The notes under the pieces were generated by a model that made no database searches, had not been told where the DNA came from, and worked only from the letters and a program-made list of their open reading frames with translations. DNA of 64,000 nt from Burkholderia sp. Ax-1719 (GTDB taxonomy: Bacteria; Pseudomonadota; Gammaproteobacteria; Burkholderiales; Burkholderiaceae). A program made the translations under genes and the position numbers. Positions within the stretch are counted from its first letter, which is position 1. Every line of letters starts with the position of its first letter. The stretch is from NCBI RefSeq assembly GCF_011753055.1, contig NZ_VWWJ01000003.1, forward strand, positions 310,001-374,000. Reading direction: 5' to 3'. This document shows, one piece after another, positions 28,773 to 37,095 of this stretch.

Positions 28773-30032
28773 TTAGTGCAGTTCTTCGACCACGAGGCCC
28801 ATGATTTCGCGTGCGGGACGCGAGGAATCGATCTGGCCGCTGTCGTCCACCACCGCAACGCGGGTCTGGTTTTCGGTGACGGCGCGCACGTTGACCTTGT
28901 ACTGCTTCGCGACCTTTTCCTTGCGACCGTGGAAGATCTGGTTCCAGAAGCCCTGCTCAGCCGAGGTCATGTCCTGCGGATCGACGTAGCGCACGTAGTA
29001 AATGCCCTTCGAGCGATCGCGGTCGTCCACCGTGAAGTTGGCACGGTCGAGCGCGAGGCCCACTCGCAGCCATGCGCGGTCATACGGCTCGCCCAGCGTC
29101 AGTTCGGTCGAGGTGTACTGACCCGATGCCCCGCCAGCCGCCGCACCCTTGGACGAACCCGTCGCCGCAGCGCTCTGGCCCACAGCTGCCGCGTTCTGCG
29201 CCGCGATAGCCGCCGCTGCCGCATCCGGCTTCGACGAAGTAGCGCTGGCGCCCTTCGCGCTGGCGTCGGCCTTGGCGTCGGCTTGCGCCGCCACCTGTGC
29301 GTCAGGCACGCCCGGCTTGGCGCGCGCGAGCGTCACCATCAGGCGCTTGAGGTATTCCTGTTCGAGCGCCGGATCGTTGGGCTTGGGCACCCACTTGCTG
29401 GTTTCGTTGTTGGTGCCCGAGAGCTGTTCGCTCAGGCCCTTCTGGCTGATGAACACGTACGTGCCGCCGGAAGGCGAGGTTTCCAGGCGCGTACGGTACT
29501 TGTTGCGCTCCGCCGTCACGTAGGAATTGCCCGTGGCCCACGACAGCGTATTGCGGATCAGGCCGTCGTTGATCTTCGGATGGGTTTCGTTCCAGTCGGT
29601 TTCCATCAGGCCCTTGTCGCGCTGATCGACCACCAGCAGGAAGCCTTGCTCCTGCCAGAAGCGACGAACCTGCGCCCAGACGTCGGCGGGCGTGCGGCTG
29701 TCGATGACAAGCCAGCTTTCCGTACCGTCACGCTGGATATGCATGCCCGGCACCTGCGGCAGCACTTCGCTGTTTTCGTCGGCGGCCGGCGCGGCAGCCT
29801 GCACCTGCTTGAGCGCGGACAGCGAGGTTTCGCCGCCTTGCGGGGGCAGCGAGCGCTGATCGGCGGTTTCGTCGAGCATGTTCGGCGGAACGGCCAGCGA
29901 GGACTGTTTCGCCTTTGCGTCGCTACGGTAATCGATCTTGCCCGGCGTCGGCGAACTGCAGCCGGCGACCAGCCCGCCCGCCATCAGGAGCGCAATCGCG
30001 CGTGCGGCAAGACGTTGATGAAAATCACTCAT
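28773..30032 (-). CDS. bamC: Outer membrane assembly lipoprotein BamC (NlpB/DapX)
   Basis: 419 residues. Signal peptide with lipobox VAGC (Cys25), the BamC N-terminal unstructured stretch (SSPTPGKIDYRSDAK; LAVPPNMLDETADQ) known to contact BamD, then two helix-grip domains (SWLVIDSRTPADVWAQVRRFW near 105; LTLGEPYDRAWLRVGLALDR near 325) separated by an Ala/Ser-rich linker of about 60 residues, longer than in E. coli. It belongs to the outer-membrane beta-barrel assembly complex. dapA, the usual upstream partner, is not present; a divergent DUF2844 gene lies 400 bp away instead. Start ATG 30032 places the signal peptide at the N-terminus. Confidence 0.9.
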   Translation of the reverse strand: MSDFHQRLAARAIALLMAGGLVAGCSSPTPGKIDYRSDAKAKQSSLAVPPNMLDETADQRSLPPQGGETSLSALKQVQAAAPAADENSEVLPQVPGMHIQRDGTESWLVIDSRTPADVWAQVRRFWQEQGFLLVVDQRDKGLMETDWNETHPKINDGLIRNTLSWATGNSYVTAERNKYRTRLETSPSGGTYVFISQKGLSEQLSGTNNETSKWVPKPNDPALEQEYLKRLMVTLARAKPGVPDAQVAAQADAKADASAKGASATSSKPDAAAAAIAAQNAAAVGQSAAATGSSKGAAAGGASGQYTSTELTLGEPYDRAWLRVGLALDRANFTVDDRDRSKGIYYVRYVDPQDMTSAEQGFWNQIFHGRKEKVAKQYKVNVRAVTENQTRVAVVDDSGQIDSSRPAREIMGLVVEELH

Positions 30033-30433
30033 GTTCGGGTAATCCCTTCGGCTACGGCCACGGCCAGTGTGTGCGTGGATCAACCAGCCATTTTACCGGC
30101 GAGAGGGCGCTGTGTGCAAAAACCGGGGTTAGGTGAAGCGTTTCCGTGTGTTGCCGAGGTAAGGAGCCGGCACACGCGGCGCGCTCGCGAAGCCACGCCA
30201 GGCGCGAATGGAAAGCCGCCGCGTAACGTTCATCAACATTCTAAAGACGCTCCAAAAGCGGCTTCCATCGGACAAATCCTATTTCAGATCAATAACTTGG
30301 CGAAACACAGGCGGCGTGCGCGAATTTGTTCGAGACGTCATTTCTGTCACGCGTGACTTGCCAAGGCGACCCGGTGCTAATTTTTCCGAAAAATTCGAAA
30401 TAAAAATTCGAAAAACGTCGCACGGAGAGCGTC
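30033..30433. other. Intergenic region between bamC and the DUF2844 gene
   Basis: About 400 bp between divergent genes, AT-rich at 30378-30418 next to the DUF2844 start, where promoter elements are likely. No gene seen. Confidence 0.35.
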
Positions 30434-30958
30434 ATGACAACTAGCAGCCTCAAACAGGCGGGCCGCGCCGCGGCCCTCGCCTGCCTCGCTTCGGCTTTTG
30501 CCTCTGCGGCGATGCCCGCCTTTGGGGCGCTCGGCGATATCGGCGCCGCGGTTGCGTCGGCCAAGGGAGTGACAGCGACCACGCCCGTGAATAACGCCAG
30601 CAGCGCGGGCGCCGCGCAGTATCTGCTGAGCGGCGGCGCAGTGCGTGTGACGCAGTCCGTCGACGAAGGCGGCACGCGCCTGCGCGAATACGTCGCCACT
30701 GCAAACGGCCGGGTCTTTGCGTACACCTGGCAAGGTCCGTCGGCGCCGAATCTCTACACCTTGCTCGGCCGTTACGCCGACGACTACCAGAGCGGCGCGC
30801 TCGCGCTCCACGTCGCCGGACGCGACGGCCTGCACGCCGCACGCGTCGACACGCAGAGCGTGATCGTCGAATCCGGCGGCCTGATGGGCAGCTATATCGG
30901 CCGGGCGTGGCTGCCCGACGCCCTGCCCGCCGGCATCACCGAAGGAGACCTGCGATGA
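30434..30958 (+). CDS. DUF2844 secreted protein
   Basis: 174 residues with a signal peptide of about 31 residues (ASAAMPAFGA cleavage region). The mature part fits DUF2844: LREYVATANGRVFAYTWQGPSAPNLYTLLGRY, and GRAWLPDALPAGI near the C-terminus. Periplasmic or exported; function unknown. Its stop overlaps the start of the DUF3443 gene (ATGA), a pairing often seen in Burkholderia relatives, so the two probably act together. Confidence 0.8.
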   Translation: MTTSSLKQAGRAAALACLASAFASAAMPAFGALGDIGAAVASAKGVTATTPVNNASSAGAAQYLLSGGAVRVTQSVDEGGTRLREYVATANGRVFAYTWQGPSAPNLYTLLGRYADDYQSGALALHVAGRDGLHAARVDTQSVIVESGGLMGSYIGRAWLPDALPAGITEGDLR

Positions 30959-32253
30959 GCGCGCGCCTTGCGCTGCTCGCGGGCGTACTGGCGTGGACGC
31001 TGTCGGCGTGCGGTGGCGGCAGCGGCGGCGGATCGGCATCCGGCGCGGCGACGCCCGCCAGCACCCCGGCTGCCAGCGCGCCTTCGGCATCCGGCGCTAG
31101 CAACGGCAGCGGATCGACCAGTTCCGCGCCATCGTCGACGACCGCGACCACCGGCACCGTGGCCCAGTCCACCACGCCGAATGTGCTGCCGGTCACGGTC
31201 GCTTCGACGCCCACATCGACCCGCAATATGCTGGTGGCGAGCGTCACGGTCTGCGTGCCCGGCACGAGCACCTGCGCGACCGTCGACAACGTGCAGGTCG
31301 ACACCGGTTCGCAGGGCTTGCGCCTGCTGGCCTCGGCGTTGCCCGCGGGGTTCGCGCTGCCGGCCGTCGCGGCGGGCGGCGGCAGCGACCCGGCCGGCTC
31401 GTGCGCCGCCTTCGGCTCTGGCTACACATGGGGCGCGGTGCGCAGCGCGGACGTCAAACTCGCGGGCGAAGTCGCCGCTGCCCTGCCGATCCAGCTGATC
31501 GCCGACCCATCGGTGCCGACCACGCCGAGCGCCTGCAAGAGCTTTGGCCTCGCCATGCTGAACGGCACAGCGCTACGCTCGAACGGCATTCTCGGCGTGG
31601 GACCGTTCAGCGCCGATTGCGGCGCGGCCTGCGTGAACGGCCCGAACAGTTCGTGGTACTACGCGTGCCCATCGGGCAACTGCACGCCCAGCACCCAGCC
31701 GCTCGCGCAGCAGATCAGCAATCCGGTGGCGGCGTTTGCCACCGATAACAACGGCGTCGTGATCGACCTGCCCGCCATCGGCAGCACGGGCGAGAGCAAC
31801 GTGAGCGGCTCGCTGATCTTCGGCATCGGCTCGCAGGCCAACAATGGGCTGGGCAGCGCGACCGTGCTGCGCGGCAATTCGGTGACGGGTTTTGTGTCGA
31901 CCACCACCTCGGACGGCACGGTCTATTCGCAGAGCTATATCGACAGCGGCTCGAACGGCTTTTTCTTCGCCAATTCGACGCTCACGCGCTGCGGCGTGTG
32001 GTTCTGTCCGGGTTCCCCGCAAAGTCTCGGGGCGACGCTCAAGGGCGTGGATGGGGTCTCGGCGAGCACGTCCTTGTCGGTGGCGAACGCAACGTCGCTC
32101 TTTGCCACCGGCAACTGGGCGTTCAACGATCTCGCGGGCTATAACGGCAGCGCGTTCGGCTGGGGGCTGCCATTCTTTTTCGGACGGCGCGTGTACACCG
32201 CGATCCAGGCGCAGACGACGCCCGCGGGCGCGGGGCCGTACTACGCGTTCTGA
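30955..32253 (+). CDS. DUF3443 lipoprotein
   Basis: 432 residues; lipobox LSAC (Cys19) followed by a Gly/Ser/Ala-rich linker to about 75. The folded part has several Cys (VCVPGTSTCATVDNVQVDTGSQGLRLL; CGAACVNG; YYACPSGNCTPS) and VDTGSQGLRLL / IDSGSNGFFF segments that recall the DTGS active-site loops of pepsin-like proteases. Whether it is an active aspartic protease is only a speculation. AAGGAG ribosome binding site inside the upstream gene. Partner of DUF2844. Confidence 0.8.
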   Translation: MSARLALLAGVLAWTLSACGGGSGGGSASGAATPASTPAASAPSASGASNGSGSTSSAPSSTTATTGTVAQSTTPNVLPVTVASTPTSTRNMLVASVTVCVPGTSTCATVDNVQVDTGSQGLRLLASALPAGFALPAVAAGGGSDPAGSCAAFGSGYTWGAVRSADVKLAGEVAAALPIQLIADPSVPTTPSACKSFGLAMLNGTALRSNGILGVGPFSADCGAACVNGPNSSWYYACPSGNCTPSTQPLAQQISNPVAAFATDNNGVVIDLPAIGSTGESNVSGSLIFGIGSQANNGLGSATVLRGNSVTGFVSTTTSDGTVYSQSYIDSGSNGFFFANSTLTRCGVWFCPGSPQSLGATLKGVDGVSASTSLSVANATSLFATGNWAFNDLAGYNGSAFGWGLPFFFGRRVYTAIQAQTTPAGAGPYYAF

Positions 32254-32259
32254 GCGGAT

Positions 32260-32850
32260 TTACTCGGCTTGAGCGTCCGAGGCGGGCGTGGTTTTCGCCA
32301 ACGCCGCGGGCGCGAGCCAGTGGAAAGACGTCAGCGCGCCGGTGCGATCGTAGGTACATTCGGCCGCAGTTTGCGGCGGCGGCGCCTTATGCAGGCCGAG
32401 CCTGGCGGCGAGGATCGCGATCGGCGTGGTGGGCTTGGGCTCGTTCGCCTGCGGCGCGGAAGCCGCCGTTGTCACGCTAACGGCAGATGCGGCCGATGCA
32501 CCCGATGCACCCGCGGCAAACGTGGCGTGCTGCTTCGCGCCCGCGCTGGATGCCGGCGATGCCGGTGAAGCCGCCGTCGCAGCCGATGCGGACGACGCCG
32601 CAGCGACGCCGGAAGCCGGCGCGCTCTCGACCGGCACCATGCCGCGTTCGAGTTGCCCTTCGATCACGACGCGCTGGCCGCGATACGCCACCGCCGTATG
32701 CGTCACCGAAAGATCGCCCAGCGAAGCATGGGCGAGCCGTGCGCGCATCTCCTGTTCGCAGGCGCTGGGGTTCTGGTACTGCGCAACGCAGCCCGCGAGC
32801 AGGGTGACGCCGGCCGCGAGGCCGACAAGACAGGCATTCCGTTTCTTCAT
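32260..32850 (-). CDS. Ala/Ser-rich putative lipoprotein
   Basis: 196 residues. Signal peptide with lipobox LAGC (Cys21). A short conserved-looking part (CEQEMRARLAHASLGDLSVTHTAVAYRGQRVVIEGQLE) is followed by about 70 residues of Ala/Ser/Pro low complexity and a C-terminal segment with ECTYDRTGALTSFHWLAP. I do not recognise the family. It converges on the DUF3443 gene with 6 bp between them. Confidence 0.65.
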   Translation of the reverse strand: MKKRNACLVGLAAGVTLLAGCVAQYQNPSACEQEMRARLAHASLGDLSVTHTAVAYRGQRVVIEGQLERGMVPVESAPASGVAAASSASAATAASPASPASSAGAKQHATFAAGASGASAASAVSVTTAASAPQANEPKPTTPIAILAARLGLHKAPPPQTAAECTYDRTGALTSFHWLAPAALAKTTPASDAQAE

Positions 32851-33009
32851 CGCTCTTGTCGCTGTATCTGCTGTAGTCGCGCGTGGCGCGCACTTAGGTT
32901 TTCAGGCTGCGGCAATTGTAGCTTACGGGCCGGCTCAGCCCGGTTCCCGCTGGATTGCCGGGCAGCCCGGCGCGCGCGCCTGCTATCATCGCCGCTGTAT
33001 ATCCGTACA

Positions 33010-34764
33010 GTGCCGCGCGTGCTCCCCGACTCCCCCGATCCGTTCTATTACCTGGCGAATTTCGAGCGCGCGCTCGGCTGGCTCGACGCGCGCTGCGCCG
33101 ACCTGTTCGACGCCGCCGAGCAACGCTTCGCGCGCGGCTTCGGCGCACTGCCGCGCGCCTCCCGGGCGCTGTTCGTGCGGATGCTGATGCGCAAGGGGCC
33201 GCAGTTTCGCGCCAGCAAGCTCGACTACGCTGAAATCGGCTGCCCGCGCGCGGCGGCCTCGCCATTGATCGAGGCGGGCTGGCTCGAAGGCGCGCCGGTG
33301 CTCGCATTCGACGAACTCGCCGCGCTCGTCACGCGGCCCGAATTGCAGACGCTCGCCACACGACTCGTGGCCGGGGCGCACGAAAGAACAGCGCAATGGG
33401 ACGCGCTCCATGCGCTCAACCTGCGCACCGCCACGCGCGCGGCGATGTTCGACGCACTGGATGCAGCCGCCCCGTGCGCGCGCGAATGGGAGAAGTGGTT
33501 TCCGCACTCGGCGGACACCGTGTTCGACTTCTCCGCCGCAGCGCCCTTGTGCGAACGGTTGCGCCTGATGTTCTTCGGCAACCTGCGGCAGGACTGGAGC
33601 GAATTCGTGCTGGCCGATCTGGGCGTCTACCGCTACGAGCCGGTTCCGCTCGACGGTGCTTCACGCGCCTTCCAGCAGCGCGCCGATATCGATGCCTATC
33701 TGGCTTTGCGCGATTGCCGCGAAGCCTTCGACCTCGCGCCCGAGGATCAGCATGCCGGGGTCCTTGCCGCCGCGCTCGATGTGCTCGACGCCCTCGCTGC
33801 GCACACCCATCCCAACGCCTGGCTGCGCGCGCGTCATGACCGCGTGCGCCACGCGGCAGGCCAGGCGGCCGAACGGCTGGGCGACGCCGCGCTCGCGCTG
33901 CGCGCGTATCTGGACAGCGGCCACCCCGAATCGCGCTATCGCCGCGTGCGCGTACTGGAGCAACTGGGTCGGCGGGACGACGCCTGCGCCCTCGCCCTGA
34001 CGATCGTCGCCGCGCCCATCAACGAAGAAGAAGCCCAGCGCGCCGCGCGCACGCTCGGCCGCCTGACGCGCCAACGGGCGAAGTCGCAATCCGCCGACAC
34101 CACCGCAACCCACGCGCTGATCGAACTCACGCTGCCCGCAGCCCACGCCCATCTGCGCGTGGAAGAAGCGTCGCGGCTCGCGCTCGCCAGCGCTGAAGCG
34201 CCCGTGTTCTACGTCGAAAACACGCTGATAACCGGCCTCTTCGGGCTGTTGTGCTGGCCGGCGCTGTTTGCGCCGCTGCCCGGCGCGTTCTTCCACCCGT
34301 TCCAGCGCGGCCCAGCCGATCTGCACGCCGCCGATTTCGTCACGCGTCGCGATGCGCTGTTCGCCGCCTGCCTCGCCGAACTCGACAGCGGCACGTATCG
34401 CGCCACCATCGAGCAGCGTTTCGCCGATAAATACGGCACGCAGTCGCCCTTCGTCGCGTGGGGCGCACTCGACGAAACCTTGCTGGCGCTGGCGCTCGAC
34501 TGCTTTCCCGCCGCGCACCTGCGGCTGTGGTTCGAGCGTCTGCTGCGCGAACCGGCCGCAAACCGCTCGGGCCTGCCCGACCTCGTGCGCTTCTGGCCGC
34601 GCGAGCGCCGCTACGAACTGCTCGAAGTGAAAGGCCCCGGCGACCGGTTGCAGGACAACCAGCGCCGCTGGCTCGCCTACTGCGCCGCGCACGGCATGCC
34701 AGTGACGGTGTTGCAGGCGCGTTGGGAAACGCTCGAACACGCGCAACTGGCAGCGACGCCATGA
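33010..34764 (+). CDS. FAN1-like VRR-NUC domain nuclease
   Basis: 584 residues from GTG 33010 (GTG 33019 also possible). The C-terminal VRR-NUC fold carries the PD-(D/E)XK residues: GLPDLVRFW near 521 and LLEVKGPGDRLQDNQ near 541, then WLAYCAAHGMPVTVL. Upstream are an N-terminal SAP-like or helical part and TPR-like helices (residues 250-340), as in bacterial FAN1. Family proteins cut 5' flaps and help repair interstrand crosslinks. Its stop overlaps the start of the helicase gene by 4 nt, so the two are made together. Confidence 0.88.
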   Translation: MPRVLPDSPDPFYYLANFERALGWLDARCADLFDAAEQRFARGFGALPRASRALFVRMLMRKGPQFRASKLDYAEIGCPRAAASPLIEAGWLEGAPVLAFDELAALVTRPELQTLATRLVAGAHERTAQWDALHALNLRTATRAAMFDALDAAAPCAREWEKWFPHSADTVFDFSAAAPLCERLRLMFFGNLRQDWSEFVLADLGVYRYEPVPLDGASRAFQQRADIDAYLALRDCREAFDLAPEDQHAGVLAAALDVLDALAAHTHPNAWLRARHDRVRHAAGQAAERLGDAALALRAYLDSGHPESRYRRVRVLEQLGRRDDACALALTIVAAPINEEEAQRAARTLGRLTRQRAKSQSADTTATHALIELTLPAAHAHLRVEEASRLALASAEAPVFYVENTLITGLFGLLCWPALFAPLPGAFFHPFQRGPADLHAADFVTRRDALFAACLAELDSGTYRATIEQRFADKYGTQSPFVAWGALDETLLALALDCFPAAHLRLWFERLLREPAANRSGLPDLVRFWPRERRYELLEVKGPGDRLQDNQRRWLAYCAAHGMPVTVLQARWETLEHAQLAATP

Positions 34765-37031
34765 CGTACACCGTCGCCGTGCGCACGCTCTGCGAGTTCA
34801 CCGCCAAACGCGGCGACCTCGATCTGCGTTTCACGCCCTCACCCGATGCGAGCGAAGGCCGCGCGGGACACGCCGCCATCGCCGCGCGTCGTCCCGCCGG
34901 CTATGAAACGGAAATCGCGCTGAGCGGCACGTTCGGCGCGCTCACGGTCCGCGGTCGCGCCGACGGCTACGATCCCGCCCGTCAGCGCCTGGAGGAATTC
35001 AAGACCTATCGCGGCGATCTCGACGCCATGCGCGAAAACCAGCGCGCGCTGCACTGGGCGCAACTGCGCGTCTACGGCGCACTGATGTGCGAGCAGCTTG
35101 GCCTCGACGCCCTCGAACTCGCGCTGGTGTACTACGAGATCGCAACGGGCCGCGAAACCGCGCTCGTCGAACACGCCAGCGCCCAGCAACTGCGCGCCGG
35201 GTTCGAAGCGCAATGCACGCGCTTCGTCGCCTGGGCCGAACAGGAAAGCGCCCACCGCACGGCGCGCGATGCGGCGCTCGGGGAATTGCGCCTGCCGCAC
35301 GCGACGTTCCGCCAGGGCCAGCGCGATCTCGCCGAAGCAGTCTGGCGCGCCGCCACCCAGGGCCGCTGCCTGCTGGCGCAAGCGCCCACCGGCATCGGCA
35401 AAACCATCGGCACGCTGTTCCCGCAGTTAAAGGCCTGCGCGCGCGGCAGCATCGACAAGGTACTGTTTCTCAGCGCGAAAAGCCCAGGGCGGCAACTCGC
35501 GCTCGATGCCCTCGATACGCTCGCCGATGCGCATGCGAAGGACAACGCAGTGCTTCCCTTGCGCGTGCTCGAACTCGTGGCGCGCGACAAGGCCTGCGAG
35601 CATCCGGAGCTCGCCTGTCACGGCCAGTCGTGCCCGCTCGCGCGCGGCTTCTACGACCGGCTGCCCGCCGCACGCGCCGCCGCGCTCGCGCGCGTCAATC
35701 TCAAGCGCGAGACCTTGCGCGAGGTCGCCAGCGAGCACGCCGTCTGCCCGTACTACCTCGGCCAGGAACTGGCGCGCTGGAGCGACGTGATCGTCGGCGA
35801 CTACAACTATTATTTCGACGTGAGCGCCATGCTGTTCATGCTCGGCGCACACAATCAATGGCGCATGAGCCTGCTTGTCGACGAGGCGCACAATCTGCCG
35901 GAGCGCGCCCGCGCGATGTATTCCGCCGAACTGGTGCAGACGCGCGTGGACGCCGTGCGCCGCGCCGCCAGCGCGCCGGTCAAACGCGCCCTCACGCGTC
36001 TCGCCCGCCAATGGAATGCGCAGAACGCGCTGTCGCCCAACGCATGGCGTGCGAGCGACGCGTTGCCCGATGGACTGGTGCCCGCGCTCGGCGACGTGAT
36101 TGCCGCCATCGGCGATCAACTGGCCGAACCCGCGCTCGTGCGCGACGCCGAACTCGAACGCTTTTATTTCGACGCGCTGCATTTCGTGCGGCTTGCCGAA
36201 CGCTTTGACGAGCAGTCGATGTTCGACGTCACCCCTATCGCCGGCACCCAGGCGAAACGCACCCGCTCGACGCTGTGCATCCGCAATCTCGTGCCCGCCA
36301 ACGCCCTGCGCCCGCGCGTAGCTGCCGCGCACAGCGTGACGCTCTTTTCAGCCACGCTCGCGCCCGCCCACTATTACGCCGATATGCTCGGACTGCCCGC
36401 CAACACCGTGCAGGTGGAAATCGGCACGCCATTTCGCGCCGAGCAGCTCGACGTGCAGATCGCGCGCGATATCTCGACGCGCTACAAGGATCGCGCGCGC
36501 TCGCTCGATACGCTCGTCGAGCGTGTGGCGCGCCAGTACGCGGAGCGGCCCGGCAACTATCTGTGCTTCTTCAGCAGCTACGACTATCTCCAGCAGGCCG
36601 CCGATGTATTCGTCGCGCGCCATCCGCACATCGACACCTGGATGCAGTCGCGCACGATGGACGAAGCGCAGCAACAAGGCTTCGTGGCGCGTTTCGTGGA
36701 AGGCGGCAGCGGGATCGGCTTTGCGGTGCTTGGCGGCGCGTTTGGCGAAGGCATCGACCTGCCGGGCACGCGCCTGATCGGCACGTTTATCGCGACGCTG
36801 GGCATGCCGCAGGTGAATCCCGTCAACGAAGCGATGCGCGAGCGCATGCAAACGCTGTATGGCGCGGGTTTTGACTACACCTATCTGATTCCTGGCCTGC
36901 GCAAGGTCGTACAAGCGGCGGGCCGCGTGATACGCAGCGAGGCGGATAACGGCGTGGTGCATCTGCTCGACGACCGTTTCGCGCGGCCTGACGTGCGCGC
37001 CTTGCTGCCTACGTGGTGGGACGTTTCGTGA
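34761..37031 (+). CDS. XPD/DinG-like Fe-S helicase with N-terminal RecB-like nuclease motif
   Basis: 756 residues. Helicase part: Walker A APTGIGKT at 208-215, four Cys suited to a [4Fe-4S] cluster (ACEH, ACHG, SCPL, VCPY; about 280-332), DEAH box LLVDEAHNLPERA near 372, and a C-terminal Rad3-type domain (GAFGEGIDLPG; QAAGRVIRSEAD). Residues about 50-150 show GRADG (Asp68), LEEFKTYRGD (Glu79, Lys81) and QLRVYGALM, the order of D, ExK and Q-x3-Y motifs in Cas4/RecB nucleases. So one chain may unwind and cut DNA. Overlaps the FAN1-like gene by ATGA. Confidence 0.85.
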   Translation: MTYTVAVRTLCEFTAKRGDLDLRFTPSPDASEGRAGHAAIAARRPAGYETEIALSGTFGALTVRGRADGYDPARQRLEEFKTYRGDLDAMRENQRALHWAQLRVYGALMCEQLGLDALELALVYYEIATGRETALVEHASAQQLRAGFEAQCTRFVAWAEQESAHRTARDAALGELRLPHATFRQGQRDLAEAVWRAATQGRCLLAQAPTGIGKTIGTLFPQLKACARGSIDKVLFLSAKSPGRQLALDALDTLADAHAKDNAVLPLRVLELVARDKACEHPELACHGQSCPLARGFYDRLPAARAAALARVNLKRETLREVASEHAVCPYYLGQELARWSDVIVGDYNYYFDVSAMLFMLGAHNQWRMSLLVDEAHNLPERARAMYSAELVQTRVDAVRRAASAPVKRALTRLARQWNAQNALSPNAWRASDALPDGLVPALGDVIAAIGDQLAEPALVRDAELERFYFDALHFVRLAERFDEQSMFDVTPIAGTQAKRTRSTLCIRNLVPANALRPRVAAAHSVTLFSATLAPAHYYADMLGLPANTVQVEIGTPFRAEQLDVQIARDISTRYKDRARSLDTLVERVARQYAERPGNYLCFFSSYDYLQQAADVFVARHPHIDTWMQSRTMDEAQQQGFVARFVEGGSGIGFAVLGGAFGEGIDLPGTRLIGTFIATLGMPQVNPVNEAMRERMQTLYGAGFDYTYLIPGLRKVVQAAGRVIRSEADNGVVHLLDDRFARPDVRALLPTWWDVS

Positions 37032-37047
37032 AGCGCGATTTAAAGCA

Positions 37048-37074
37048 CGATTGATACGGATTCCATATCAATCG
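37048..37074. terminator. Perfect inverted repeat after the helicase gene
   Basis: CGATTGATA / TATCAATCG (9 bp) around a 9-nt loop, between convergent helicase and clp genes. No T-run follows, so it may be a weak terminator or an mRNA 3'-end structure. Confidence 0.45.
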
Positions 37075-37095
37075 CGCTCCGTCTAGCTTCCTCTA

